Below the pieces are notes generated by a model. That model was not told the origin of the DNA, did no database searches, and saw only the letters and a list, made by a program, of their open reading frames with translations. The position numbers were made by a program, and so were the translations under genes. From positions 1 through 56,073 of the IMG/VR virus record IMGVR_UViG_3300035698_005073: a stretch of 56,073 bases of DNA, one strand, 5' to 3'. The DNA comes from a virus. How positions within the stretch are numbered: position 1 is the stretch's first letter; each line of letters opens with the position of its first letter. Shown one piece after another: positions 6,753 through 13,653 of the stretch.

Positions 6753-6944
6753 TCAGGGTCGAAATGCATCGTCGAAAGTGTTCCACATTTCAGTCGAACG
6801 TACTAGTTCTATAGGAACATCTGCATCTGTTGCAACCTTGCTACCCCTCATATTCAACCGATGCCACAAGCAAACGGCCTCTTGTTCCGTCTCAATTGTA
6901 ATTGTGATGGGCATAAACTTTTCTTTTTGTTTGACTGCTTTCAT
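6753..6944 (-). CDS. Small conserved-type phage protein, 63 residues
   Basis: Start ATG 6944 is chosen over an upstream in-frame ATG at 6980 because GAAGGGAG sits correctly before it. The core PITITIETEQEAVCLWHRLN resembles short phage proteins of the pattern 'hydrophobic strand, TEEEA, LW..LN' whose function is unknown. Confidence 0.6.
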   Translation of the reverse strand: MKAVKQKEKFMPITITIETEQEAVCLWHRLNMRGSKVATDADVPIELVRSTEMWNTFDDAFRP

Positions 6945-6998
6945 TTTATTTCTCCCTTCAAAGCAAGCCGCTTGTGACAAAGGGCTTGCGAGGTAGTG

Positions 6999-7241
6999 TT
7001 AAGAAGATGAGCCGTCAACCCGCTCCCAATTAACGTTCTCATAACCAAAAATGCACTGCATGCTCTCAAGGCGAAAGCAGTCCGATGCCTTACATCTTAA
7101 ATAGCATGGAGCGATACATTCCTCATTTTCACCGCTACAGACAAATTGGCATCCGTCTTTACTGTTTTTATCCAAAACAACCACCCTTCTAGTTAATGGA
7201 GTATTGATACGGTTACAGCCGTTATTCGTTAAACAATTCAA
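6999..7241 (-). CDS. Small cysteine-rich protein
   Basis: Eighty residues with eight cysteines, spaced as CxFVCxxxxxxCxxxCxxxCxxxxC in the middle, suggesting one or two zinc sites. Start is TTG at 7241 after AAGGA, inside the 3' end of the upstream gene, which it overlaps by 20 bases. Function unknown. Confidence 0.55.
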   Translation of the reverse strand: MNCLTNNGCNRINTPLTRRVVVLDKNSKDGCQFVCSGENEECIAPCYLRCKASDCFRLESMQCIFGYENVNWERVDGSSS

Positions 7242-7476
7242 TCCTTACTGATTCACCGGGTGCAAGCAAGTCAACTTGCAATGTACAGTGTTTATCCCAA
7301 CATCCATCTGGACGTGGGTCAATCAAATCGATAACCTCAAACACACCCTTACGCGCCGTACGCATAACAACGTGGTCAGGATCATCCAAAAGTGTACCGA
7401 CTTGCAATGGCTCCATGTTACACATACGGACACGTTTACGTTGTGGCCCTTTGTTTATACTAATGCCTTTGATCAT
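7222..7476 (-). CDS. Small beta-barrel protein ending in LxPGESVRIE
   Basis: Eighty-four residues from ATG 7476, behind AAAGGAAATCATT; an earlier in-frame ATG at 7509 lacks a site. It carries VFEVIDLIDPRPDGCW and ends LLAPGESVRIELFNE. The closing PGES(V/I)xI motif also ends the product of 7971-8222, so the two are probably distant paralogues. Function unknown. Confidence 0.65.
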   Translation of the reverse strand: MIKGISINKGPQRKRVRMCNMEPLQVGTLLDDPDHVVMRTARKGVFEVIDLIDPRPDGCWDKHCTLQVDLLAPGESVRIELFNE

Positions 7477-7664
7477 AATGATTTCCTTTCGTTTGAAGAA
7501 TGTGTACACAAACCCGCATCGATCAAGCCTACAGCCGTGCGGCCATAGCTACCTTGTAACTTCCATACTGTCCCATCGTTTATTAAGGACTGGAATAACT
7601 CGATAATCTCATCGTCTTCGAGTTCATCGTTTTCATATGCCATAAGTTTTTCAATGTTAACCAT
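7473..7664 (-). CDS. Conserved small phage protein (LFQSLINDGTVWKLQGSYGR family)
   Basis: Sixty-three residues. The segment ELFQSLINDGTVWKLQGSYG followed by RTAVGLIDAGLC is a pattern I recognise as widely conserved in phages and plasmids, usually annotated hypothetical. GAGGTG lies before ATG 7664. It overlaps the next gene's start by four bases, fitting one transcript. Confidence 0.8.
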   Translation of the reverse strand: MVNIEKLMAYENDELEDDEIIELFQSLINDGTVWKLQGSYGRTAVGLIDAGLCTHSSNERKSL

Positions 7665-7667
7665 GTT

Positions 7668-7955
7668 TCACCTCTTTAGTATCATATCATCCTTAAATGG
7701 GACTACTTGGTTCTTATAGCCAACGTACCAAACAAAATCCTTTTGAAACACCGCATAGCCCAAACCAAATTGATTGGCCACTTGATTCATTCGGGTTTTA
7801 GTTGTTACTGTCCGCCAACTGTTTGAATCAAGTATAATACATTGTTCATTCCATGCCACAACATTGGTTTGATGATATTTCACAACCATCATTCCAGTTG
7901 ATGTGTCCTTGTGTACCAATGTTGCATGTTTACCTACTTTGTTTCTTTGTGCCAT
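7668..7955 (-). CDS. Hypothetical protein, 95 residues, with a decayed paralogue upstream
   Basis: Beta-rich protein; ATG 7955 follows GAGGTGAAGC. The C-terminus reads DFVWYVGYKNQVVPFKDDMI. A fragment at 8236-8298 encodes a recognisably similar end (YWYAGYDKTIDFTFMIN), implying an ancestral tandem duplication. The role is unknown. Confidence 0.65.
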   Translation of the reverse strand: MAQRNKVGKHATLVHKDTSTGMMVVKYHQTNVVAWNEQCIILDSNSWRTVTTKTRMNQVANQFGLGYAVFQKDFVWYVGYKNQVVPFKDDMILKR

Positions 7956-7970
7956 GCTTCACCTCGTTTA

Positions 7971-8222
7971 TTATGAGAATCGAATTGTGATTGATTCGCC
8001 GGGTTCGAGTGTGCGTACTTCTATTGGGCAGCCTGAGGCATAACTGTCCGTACTGCCATGATTGGACAGAATTAAATGTATGGGCTCCCTGTCACAAAAC
8101 TGAACACACAAAACATAACATTTATTACTTGGGACATAACACACCTCACCTTTTTCCATCTCATGCATAGGCTTGTGAACAACGTCACTTGTTGCTTTTG
8201 TGGTCTTGATTACTTGCATCAT
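7971..8222 (-). CDS. Small beta-barrel protein ending in LEPGESITIRF
   Basis: Eighty-three residues; GAGGTG precedes two adjacent ATG codons (8222 and 8219). The middle is cysteine-containing (CYVPSNKCYVLCVQFCD) and the end LEPGESITIRFS matches the end of the 7222-7476 product. First intact gene of the 8.2-4.0 kb leftward cluster. Function unknown. Confidence 0.65.
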   Translation of the reverse strand: MMQVIKTTKATSDVVHKPMHEMEKGEVCYVPSNKCYVLCVQFCDREPIHLILSNHGSTDSYASGCPIEVRTLEPGESITIRFS

Positions 8223-8235
8223 TTCTTCACCTCGC

Positions 8236-8298
8236 TTAGTTTATCATAAAAGTGAAATCGATTGTTTTATCATACCCAGCGTACCAATAGCCGGGCAT
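8236..8298 (-). pseudogene. C-terminal remnant of a paralogue of the 7668-7955 gene
   Basis: Twenty codons ending TAA at 8236 read MPGYWYAGYDKTIDFTFMIN, aligning with the last residues of the 7668-7955 product (WYVGYKNQVVPF...MI). No in-frame start with a ribosome-binding site is found, and a stop lies 7 codons further upstream. I therefore call it a remnant of a duplicated gene. Confidence 0.4.
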
Positions 8299-8507
8299 AT
8301 TTGGGCTTTCCCCATCCGTTTACATATCATGCCCTCCAATTAAACTCCTTATCAATGTCTACATGCTAACAAAGCAACAAGCATGCCACAAATACCACGC
8401 TCAAACTGTTAATAAATCAACACGTTAACCTGGATGATAACCAGCCACGTGTACGACTATCAACCACCACAAGTAACAGACTAACAGACTAACAGCCTCA
8501 AGATAGT
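8299..8507. other. Intergenic region between divergent genes, no gene seen
   Basis: Between the leftward cluster and two rightward genes. I see no convincing coding frame and no consensus sigma70 promoter. A short direct repeat (GACTAACA twice, around 8478-8496) is present. The leftward cluster must start transcription in or near here unless it is read from further upstream. Confidence 0.4.
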
Positions 8508-8524
8508 TTGGCATAAGGATTGCA
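8508..8524 (+). promoter_or_regulatory. Sigma54-like -24/-12 element (weak)
   Basis: TTGGCATAAGGATTGCA has GG and GC separated by exactly ten bases, as sigma54 promoters require, and lies about 45 bases before the start of the rightward gene at 8568. No enhancer-binding protein is visible in the window, so this may be chance. Confidence 0.3.
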
Positions 8525-8567
8525 ATAGACAGAGTACAACAAAAAACAAATAATGAGGGAATGTATT

Positions 8568-8753
8568 ATGATTAAAAAACCAAGAATCGGTATGACTGTT
8601 CATATCAGTAAGCGCGGTGGACCTGAATCGGGCAAGGGGAGAATAATAAGGTTTGAGGGTTATTTTAAATTTGATATTATGGTACGAATGAAAGCTAGTG
8701 GCATTATATACAGATTACATCGTGAAAACTTAAAAAGATGTTACTGGTATTAA
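8568..8753 (+). CDS. Small basic SH3-like protein
   Basis: Sixty-one residues from ATG 8568, seven bases after GAGGGA; an in-frame ATG at 8553 is less well placed. The pattern PRIGMTVHI, GKGRIIRFEGYFKFDIMVRM, YRLHRENLKRC suggests a small beta-barrel like the product of 4756-4932, but on the opposite strand. Function unknown. Confidence 0.6.
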   Translation: MIKKPRIGMTVHISKRGGPESGKGRIIRFEGYFKFDIMVRMKASGIIYRLHRENLKRCYWY

Positions 8754-8780
8754 ACTAACAATTAAAAGCGAGGTGTAATA

Positions 8781-9119
8781 ATGCAAGCAGAACAGACAAG
8801 TATTAAAGAATATGTAGAGGCGAACCCGGACGGCTTCACTATCGACACAGAAGGTAACCCGGTATCAGTTGATGATGGCTACTTTGTATCATTGACCAAT
8901 AACATGGTGACACTTGACACAGTCGACCATGAGTTTCTGCATCTGTGTCGTTCGGCCAACAAACTCAGTCGTGCAACCTACATTGGCGGTTGGGCTAATG
9001 AATTCTATCTTGACTTATCCGTTCACGTTGACTGTCTCCTTGTTGCTCAAGCCATTGCAGAGACATTTGGACAATCCGCGATATATGACTGTAAGAACTC
9101 CGATACAATCCTACTATAA
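8781..9119 (+). CDS. Hypothetical protein, 112 residues
   Basis: ATG 8781 follows GAGGTGTAATA, a strong ribosome-binding site. An acidic alpha/beta protein (EGNPVSVDDGYFVSLTNNMV ... VDCLLVAQAIAETFGQS) with no recognised family. Co-transcribed with the preceding gene and followed by a clear terminator. Confidence 0.65.
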   Translation: MQAEQTSIKEYVEANPDGFTIDTEGNPVSVDDGYFVSLTNNMVTLDTVDHEFLHLCRSANKLSRATYIGGWANEFYLDLSVHVDCLLVAQAIAETFGQSAIYDCKNSDTILL

Positions 9120-9154
9120 CCCACCTTTCCTCTTCCAAACACATCCACACTATA

Positions 9155-9192
9155 AAGGCCCTTAGCTAATAGCTTGGGGCCTTCTTCTTTTT
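9155..9192 (+). terminator. Rho-independent terminator
   Basis: AAGGCCC (9155-9161) pairs with GGGCCTT (9177-9183), with an inner AGCT/AGCT pairing, followed by a T-rich tract. It ends the two-gene rightward unit. Confidence 0.8.
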
Positions 9193-9456
9193 ACCCATAG
9201 CTAGACATGGGTCAACATGCGTTCATTCGTCTACGAGCTTGTGTGTGGCTCGCTTTGCATGTATGTCAGCTTGTTTCGGCTGTCATGTGGGTTTGTCAGC
9301 CTGTTTAGCATCAAAAGAAGGCTTTTTCGTTTTCAACGTGTTTCTTGATTTCCTTTTCCCAGCTCGGTTAGGGGCGGGCCGTCTTGTAGGAGTCCCCCGC
9401 AATCACATAAGCTCACATTTTTTTATTTTAAAATTTTCGCTAAATGATAACGCGCT
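9193..9456. other. Non-coding stretch, possible gene remnant
   Basis: About 265 bases after the terminator. Both strands have only short frames without good ribosome-binding sites. A frame on + (9239-9460) has unnatural composition and is rejected. A short leftward frame reading CDCGGLLQDGPPLTELG could be a decayed zinc-ribbon gene. ACCCAT/ATGGGT forms a small hairpin at the left edge. Confidence 0.4.
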
Positions 9457-9813
9457 TTAAGTGAACAGCCACAGCCCCACCACTAGATGTAACATTTGGT
9501 CCACCCCAATTGTAAAATAGAACCAATAATCTTTTGCATGTAAATTCCTATATTTGTATTCTTTATTGAATGGTCCTCTGGCTTTTTTAAATATGGACCA
9601 CACAAGTTTATCCAGTATTCCGTGGATAAGCGTGTTGAAGACCACATTTATATGGGAAATATCTAATAATAGTGCAAAAATGCTAAAACTTACATGGATT
9701 ATACACAAGTGAAATACCATCCACTTTAAAGAACTTGTCTTATTCTCTGCCCCTGCTCTTGGCTGTAGAATCCAATCACCTATGAAATGTGTTATGATAA
9801 CCCAGTAGCTCAT
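9457..9813 (-). CDS. DUF3307-like integral membrane protein
   Basis: 118 residues with three or four hydrophobic helices carrying the polar signature of the DUF3307 family: THFIGDWILQP near the N-terminus, LIHGILDKL in the middle and VDQMLHLVVG at the end. The conserved His/Asp/Gln residues inside membrane segments suggest a small enzyme or transporter, function unknown. ATG 9813 overlaps the end of the upstream gene; its ribosome-binding site is weak, so coupling is likely. Confidence 0.75.
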   Translation of the reverse strand: MSYWVIITHFIGDWILQPRAGAENKTSSLKWMVFHLCIIHVSFSIFALLLDISHINVVFNTLIHGILDKLVWSIFKKARGPFNKEYKYRNLHAKDYWFYFTIGVDQMLHLVVGLWLFT

Positions 9814-9952
9814 ATTTTTTCTTTTTCAACACACACCTTGTATGTTTAGACGTAACTCTTAATAGTCCCCATTCACCCCTTCGTCGATAATAATCTCCAA
9901 TGCTAACCATCTTTGTTTTCTTCAACTCATCAAGTATCTCTTGTTTTCCCAT
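9776..9952 (-). CDS. Small basic hypothetical protein
   Basis: Fifty-eight residues from ATG 9952, preceded by GGGGGAATAAT; the in-frame ATG at 9982 is poorer. Basic throughout (YYRRRGEWGLLRVTSKHTR), possibly nucleic-acid binding. Overlaps the DUF3307-like gene by 38 bases. Confidence 0.55.
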   Translation of the reverse strand: MGKQEILDELKKTKMVSIGDYYRRRGEWGLLRVTSKHTRCVLKKKKYELLGYHNTFHR

Positions 9953-9974
9953 ATTATTCCCCCTTTTCTTTTTT

Positions 9975-10262
9975 TTACACAAGTTTACTAACCAATATCA
10001 CGATAAACATTAAAAACATCCCAACCCATCCAGCTAAAATATCCTTATACGAAAAACCGTCTCCGCCCCACCATCCAAATTTCTCCCATGAAACTAGCCC
10101 GTCCTTGACTTCCCACAGCAAGGCAAATGTGGTTGTAATTATGAAAGCTATTAACGGATGTTTTAAAAGGAGTGACACAATAAAGAAAATTGCAGCATCC
10201 CTAATCATGTGTTGTGTTTTATCTTTACCTATCCACTTGTCTTGTGCAAAGTTAAATTTCAT
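9975..10262 (-). CDS. Inner-membrane protein, YfiM/DUF2279-like
   Basis: Ninety-five residues from ATG 10262 with AGGG ahead. Features are DKTQHMIRD, a hydrophobic helix, WEVKDGL, a Gly/Trp-rich loop and FSYKDILAGWVG followed by a second helix. The spacing of the DxxxH, E-x-x-D and D residues resembles the YfiM-type family, whose function is unknown. Sits with the DUF3307-like membrane gene in one operon. Confidence 0.6.
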   Translation of the reverse strand: MKFNFAQDKWIGKDKTQHMIRDAAIFFIVSLLLKHPLIAFIITTTFALLWEVKDGLVSWEKFGWWGGDGFSYKDILAGWVGMFLMFIVILVSKLV

Positions 10263-10264
10263 TG

Positions 10265-10486
10265 TCAAATCCCTCCGAGTCCAATTGTACAATTATAAAC
10301 CATGTAATCATCATTGCTATATCTATCAATTTTTATGTTATAATGATAACGCTCAACCAAATTTCTCAATTTATACCTCAATGCTGTTAAATTTTCATAT
10401 CTGCACACATCGGTCATTTTAACCGTAAACTGCTCCGGCAGATCTTCTTCTGGTATGTCCAGGAATTGTTTGTCAGCGTATTGCAT
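10265..10486 (-). CDS. Hypothetical protein, 73 residues
   Basis: ATG 10486 after AAGG. Starts MQYADKQFLDIPEEDLPEQF; an alpha/beta fold is likely. The stop lies two bases before the next gene's ATG. Not recognised. Confidence 0.6.
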   Translation of the reverse strand: MQYADKQFLDIPEEDLPEQFTVKMTDVCRYENLTALRYKLRNLVERYHYNIKIDRYSNDDYMVYNCTIGLGGI

Positions 10487-10817
10487 TTTGTGACCTTTTT
10501 TTTAATTCATATGACCTATTATTGCTGTGATACTTATTCCATTGTTTAAATGTATCTATGCGAGCACATGGCCAATCTGCCATTGTGAGTCTACAAAACT
10601 CGCAATGAATACGGTCCTTACGGTAACCATCCCCAGGCTGAAAATCCGGGAGAGCCCCACACGCGCACGGCATCAACTCTTGTCCCCTATAACTCACAAT
10701 TTTCGGACCGGAGTCCTCACTTAATTTCTCAAAATACCCGCATTCATTTGGACACAGTTGGTCATTAAACTTACATACTGGCATGTGGATACAATCTTCT
10801 CTTTTTATGTGTTCCAT
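10473..10817 (-). CDS. Zinc-finger protein resembling Lar-type restriction alleviation proteins
   Basis: 114 residues from ATG 10817, four bases after GGAGGA. It has an N-terminal Cys cluster (CIHMPVCKFNDQLCPNEC) and a second module CACGALPDF...HCEFCRLTM...WPCA...WNKYH, the C-x-C/C-x-x-C plus W-N arrangement seen in Lar-like phage proteins. Lar relieves type I restriction in lambdoid phages, but many family members are untested, so the function here is only a suggestion. Confidence 0.6.
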   Translation of the reverse strand: MEHIKREDCIHMPVCKFNDQLCPNECGYFEKLSEDSGPKIVSYRGQELMPCACGALPDFQPGDGYRKDRIHCEFCRLTMADWPCARIDTFKQWNKYHSNNRSYELKKRSQNAIR

Positions 10818-10832
10818 CGTTTCCTCCAAAAT

Positions 10833-11291
10833 CTATTCCTGTTGCTCTTTCCCGTCAATGATATTTAGGTAGTAAAGAACTACTAGGATAATTTTCTTTA
10901 TTTTTTTAAAGAATACTCTGTGCTTTCGCTCGACACGTTTCTTTTTCTTTTCCTTGGCAAGTTTTTCATTTTCAACCGGCACGTCGGCATAACTTTTTGC
11001 AGGATCACAGGCATACGTATGAATATAGGCATGGGCTTCGGGCATCCCATAATCTATCCCAAACTCTGTGTGGTATAGGCCGCCCTTATTTAGAACAGCA
11101 CCGGGGGTTGTAAGCTGTTTAAGAACTTCTTTTTCCGCTATATATTTTTCCTTCTGCCTTTTTAGCCCTTCATTATACTCCTCCACTTTTCTATTTAACT
11201 CTTCTACATATTCGTTGATTATTCTGCTATTATTCTTTGTCCCCATTTCCAAAAGTACTCGTAAATCATCTATAATTTTTTCATCAGACAT
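10833..11291 (-). CDS. Coiled-coil protein with C-terminal membrane helix
   Basis: About 152 residues. Residues 1-60 form a charged coiled coil (INEYVEELNRKVEEYNEGLK); the middle is Gly/Tyr/His-rich; then comes a long Lys/Arg run and a hydrophobic end (IILVVLYYLNI) that may anchor it in the membrane with the basic part cytoplasmic. The start is ATG 11291 or the GTG two codons earlier. Function unknown. Confidence 0.6.
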   Translation of the reverse strand: MSDEKIIDDLRVLLEMGTKNNSRIINEYVEELNRKVEEYNEGLKRQKEKYIAEKEVLKQLTTPGAVLNKGGLYHTEFGIDYGMPEAHAYIHTYACDPAKSYADVPVENEKLAKEKKKKRVERKHRVFFKKIKKIILVVLYYLNIIDGKEQQE

Positions 11292-11332
11292 GCTCACCGC
11301 CCTTTTTAGCTACCAAGTACGGAATAATCGTA

Positions 11333-11524
11333 CTAACGTGCCGACTCTCCACCTATAACAAGTGGCTCGTGTCTTGTGTAAAACTTTTTTAAATCTTTGT
11401 AAAGCCTGCGTGGTGAACCGTGTGGCCAAAAACATGTGCCATCTAAATCAATTGGTGTAGCATCTGGCCTACTTGCTACAATTCTCGCCAGGTGTCTCAA
11501 TGCTTTTGCTTTCTTCTGTCGCAT
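11333..11524 (-). CDS. Small basic hypothetical protein
   Basis: Sixty-three residues from ATG 11524, right behind GGAGGAAAAG. Arg/Lys-rich N-terminus (MRQKKAKALRHLARIVASRP). First gene of the 11.5-9.4 kb leftward operon, starting about 20 bases downstream of the predicted transcription start of the 11552-11580 promoter. Unknown function. Confidence 0.65.
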   Translation of the reverse strand: MRQKKAKALRHLARIVASRPDATPIDLDGTCFWPHGSPRRLYKDLKKFYTRHEPLVIGGESAR

Positions 11525-11551
11525 CTTTTCCTCCAATTAAATGTTAGTACC

Positions 11552-11580
11552 AATATACTAAATAAAAAACACGTTGTCAA
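11552..11580 (-). promoter_or_regulatory. Sigma70 promoter, leftward
   Basis: Reading leftward: TTGACA (11580-11575), 17-base spacer, TATATT (11557-11552). Near-perfect consensus, directly before the 11524 gene. Confidence 0.88.
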
Positions 11581-11636
11581 GCCGATAGTTACATTTTTTT
11601 ATTTTTTTCTCTTTTTTTTCTAAAAAACATTCAGAC

Positions 11637-11665
11637 TTGACAAATCAATTTTTTCGCATTACCTT
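11637..11665 (+). promoter_or_regulatory. Sigma70 promoter, rightward (first)
   Basis: TTGACA (11637-11642), 17-base spacer, TACCTT (11660-11665). It shares the flanking phrase CAGACTTGACAAAT with the promoter at 11858 (one base differs downstream), suggesting duplication. Drives the small gene at 11682. Confidence 0.75.
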
Positions 11666-11681
11666 ACAGGGAGCGAACCGA

Positions 11682-11849
11682 GTGGAAGATATTAAAAGAT
11701 TAAGAGAATCAATAAATAAATCCAACTCCTTTCAGTCGTTATATTTATTTATTGACAAAATTTTTTTTTTAAAGAGTACACACGCTCAAAGTTCTAAAAA
11801 ATTAAAATACAAGTCTAAAATGAAAAAAGATAAAAATCAAAAAAAATAA
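11682..11849 (+). CDS. Small lysine-rich protein
   Basis: Fifty-five residues from GTG 11682, eight bases after GGGAG. Starts with an amphipathic helix (EDIKRLRESINKSN) and ends in a very basic tail. The A-rich base composition makes chance coding possible, but a promoter and ribosome-binding site precede it. Confidence 0.45.
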   Translation: MEDIKRLRESINKSNSFQSLYLFIDKIFFLKSTHAQSSKKLKYKSKMKKDKNQKK

Positions 11850-11857
11850 AAACAGAC

Positions 11858-11886
11858 TTGACAAATGGAAATTAATTTCGTACATT
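11858..11886 (+). promoter_or_regulatory. Sigma70 promoter, rightward (second)
   Basis: TTGACA (11858-11863), 17-base spacer, TACATT (11881-11886), 40 bases before the packaging operon's first gene. Probably the main promoter for 11927 onward through terminase and portal. Confidence 0.82.
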
Positions 11887-11926
11887 ATCTACCGTATAGT
11901 TTGTTTTAGATTAATTGGGGGCGAAG

Positions 11927-12148
11927 ATGTGGGACTATCGAGTTATAAAAACAGAAACTGACTATGGAACAGTGTTCCGTATTCACGAGGTTTTTTATGA
12001 TAAGAAGCTGGTGCCGGAGGCTATGTCCGTGGACCCGATGTTTCCGACCGGTGACACCCTGGAAGAATTAAAGGTAGACGCAAAATTATACATGTTGGCT
12101 TTCGACCAAGCCGTACTAGATGATAACTTTGGAGGAAACGATGGGTAA
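11927..12148 (+). CDS. Hypothetical protein, 73 residues
   Basis: ATG 11927 (MWDYRVIKTETDYGTVFRIH); GGGGGCG lies just upstream, and an in-frame TTG at 11915 is less likely. The pattern 'W-D-Y-R-V, then F-x-I-H-E-V-Y' plus an acidic C-terminus is like small phage proteins of unknown role. Overlaps the next start by eight bases. Confidence 0.65.
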   Translation: MWDYRVIKTETDYGTVFRIHEVFYDKKLVPEAMSVDPMFPTGDTLEELKVDAKLYMLAFDQAVLDDNFGGNDG

Positions 12149-12383
12149 AGCTATAAACCAATCTACTTGTGCTGAGGATCAACTCGATGTGCCTGTTCGC
12201 ACCCCGAAACTTACAATAGAGCTTCGGAACCAGGAATATGAGCATTTGAGAAACATAGACAATGTTGTACAGGTTGATGACAAAGGTGACCTGCTTACAC
12301 TTGTTCAAGAAAACGGAATTGTTGATAATATCCGTTTAACGCCACATATTGGTGGATGGAGAGAGGTGCCGCAGAATGATTAA
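12141..12383 (+). CDS. Hypothetical protein, 80 residues
   Basis: ATG 12141 directly follows GGAGGAAACG, which outweighs the upstream in-frame ATG at 12120. Alpha/beta, with LTIELRNQEYEHLRNIDNVV. Its 3' end overlaps the next small membrane gene. Unknown function. Confidence 0.65.
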   Translation: MGKAINQSTCAEDQLDVPVRTPKLTIELRNQEYEHLRNIDNVVQVDDKGDLLTLVQENGIVDNIRLTPHIGGWREVPQND

Positions 12384-12510
12384 TTTTATTCTTATAATTG
12401 CAACAATACTTATATTTTTAGTTCTTGCCTGTGCCGGTATTAATTCGCTTATCGACAAAAAGCCGTACCTTAGAAGTCTCAGAGAAGTATTGTTGCGTAA
12501 AAGGCTATGA
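12376..12510 (+). CDS. Single-pass membrane peptide, 44 residues
   Basis: MINFILIIATILIFLVLACA is an N-terminal membrane helix, followed by a basic tail (KKPYLRSLREVLLRKRL). The frame starts inside the preceding gene's end and its stop overlaps the next start as ATGA, so it fits the polycistron exactly. Unknown function. Confidence 0.6.
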   Translation: MINFILIIATILIFLVLACAGINSLIDKKPYLRSLREVLLRKRL

Positions 12511-12797
12511 TTACAGAAAAATACATACGAATGTGCATGAACGATCAGGTACTACAAGACAGGTGGCTGCCTTGGCGTGGACAAATGTGTATTCACGAGT
12601 CGGATTTACCTTTTAAATCACACTTGATATATGATTCCATATCGATTGTTGATTACGATTGGGTACGTAGCCACGGTGCAAATCTTGGCGGTCCAGATGG
12701 TTGGTACTGGATTCCACGAATTGAAGATCTTTACAGGATTTTTAATTTGGACTTTGATTACGAGAAATTTTTCACGGAGAACAGGGAGAAACTGTGA
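12507..12797 (+). CDS. Hypothetical protein, 96 residues
   Basis: Starts by ATGA overlap with the membrane peptide gene. Rich in Trp and Asp (WLPWRGQMC, DYDWVRSHGANLGGPDGWYW). The Trp/Gly/Asp pattern resembles small uncharacterised phage proteins. Its stop overlaps the GTG of the next gene. Confidence 0.6.
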   Translation: MITEKYIRMCMNDQVLQDRWLPWRGQMCIHESDLPFKSHLIYDSISIVDYDWVRSHGANLGGPDGWYWIPRIEDLYRIFNLDFDYEKFFTENREKL

Positions 12798-13642
12798 AAG
12801 AATATAAATATCAAGAGGGCGACGAAACAAAAACTTTTTCATCTATTAAAGATTTGAACCAATATTTATTGGAAAACAAGAAAGACTGTAGGTATCTCAA
12901 CGGTAAGTTTCACCACGTATTCAGATCAGAAAGTGACTTTACAGAACACTTTGACGGGAGCCCACCTGAGATAAAAAAAGAATGGCACACTGCCCAAGAG
13001 GGTGACTGGGTTATATCTGGTGATAAAGCTATTGTACAGATTTTGAGGAGACATGAGTATGGGCCAGACAAAAACGCCAGCGATGGTAACTTCTACGGAT
13101 ACATTGGGACGGTCGTGGGTACGTTCAGGTTGTCAAGAGACCTGGCGAGGCTTAAACCGATGGACACTGATTGGGGCGCACACGAAAATAGATATTCCTA
13201 TTCGGGTAGGCTGCCAGCCCAAAATAAGTATCGTCTTACAGTACAAGACAAAATGACCATTGAGTGGATAGGGGCTGGGCATGATCCTATTACCTCTTAC
13301 ACAAAGGCACACAAAACAAACAATGTTGAATATGCGTATATTAAGATTAAGTGGCTTTTTAAGCAAGAGGTTTTTATGGCCAAATTAAGAGAAGAGATAC
13401 GAGAAGCTGCGAAGGCTGCCGGGATTGATGTTCCATATATCTTAGAAGCGTATAAGGAAGTAGCAGATAATGGCAAGATGGATAAGGACAAACTGGCGGC
13501 GCTTGACAGACTGGCTTTTATGATAGAGGCCACGCCAATACAACATGGCGGAAAACTAGGCCCAGGCAAGTCGCCAAGAGAGCAAGGGTATATAGAAGAT
13601 GCTGAATTCGAAGAACTTGAGACGAGACAATTAGAACCATAA
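12794..13642 (+). CDS. Two-domain protein; C-terminal part resembles a terminase small subunit
   Basis: 282 residues from GTG 12794 behind AGGGAG. Residues about 55-140 (AQEGDWVISGDKAIVQILRR, then YGYIGTVVGTFRL and MDTDW...RYSYSG) match a domain I have seen near terminases in environmental phages. Residues 195-282 (AKLREEIREAAKAAGIDVPY, then a helical KDKLAALDRLAFMIEA) look like a compact small terminase subunit. A second ribosome-binding site (AAGAGG) sits five bases before the in-frame ATG at 13376, so the 88-residue C-terminal part may also be made alone. The position two genes before TerL supports a packaging role; the assignment is an inference. Confidence 0.6.
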   Translation: MKEYKYQEGDETKTFSSIKDLNQYLLENKKDCRYLNGKFHHVFRSESDFTEHFDGSPPEIKKEWHTAQEGDWVISGDKAIVQILRRHEYGPDKNASDGNFYGYIGTVVGTFRLSRDLARLKPMDTDWGAHENRYSYSGRLPAQNKYRLTVQDKMTIEWIGAGHDPITSYTKAHKTNNVEYAYIKIKWLFKQEVFMAKLREEIREAAKAAGIDVPYILEAYKEVADNGKMDKDKLAALDRLAFMIEATPIQHGGKLGPGKSPREQGYIEDAEFEELETRQLEP

Positions 13643-13653
13643 TGGGAGGAAAC

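Noticed and set aside
9239-9460. Rightward 73-codon frame rich in Cys, Phe and Leu
   Set aside because: No ribosome-binding site, lies after a terminator, and composition looks random.
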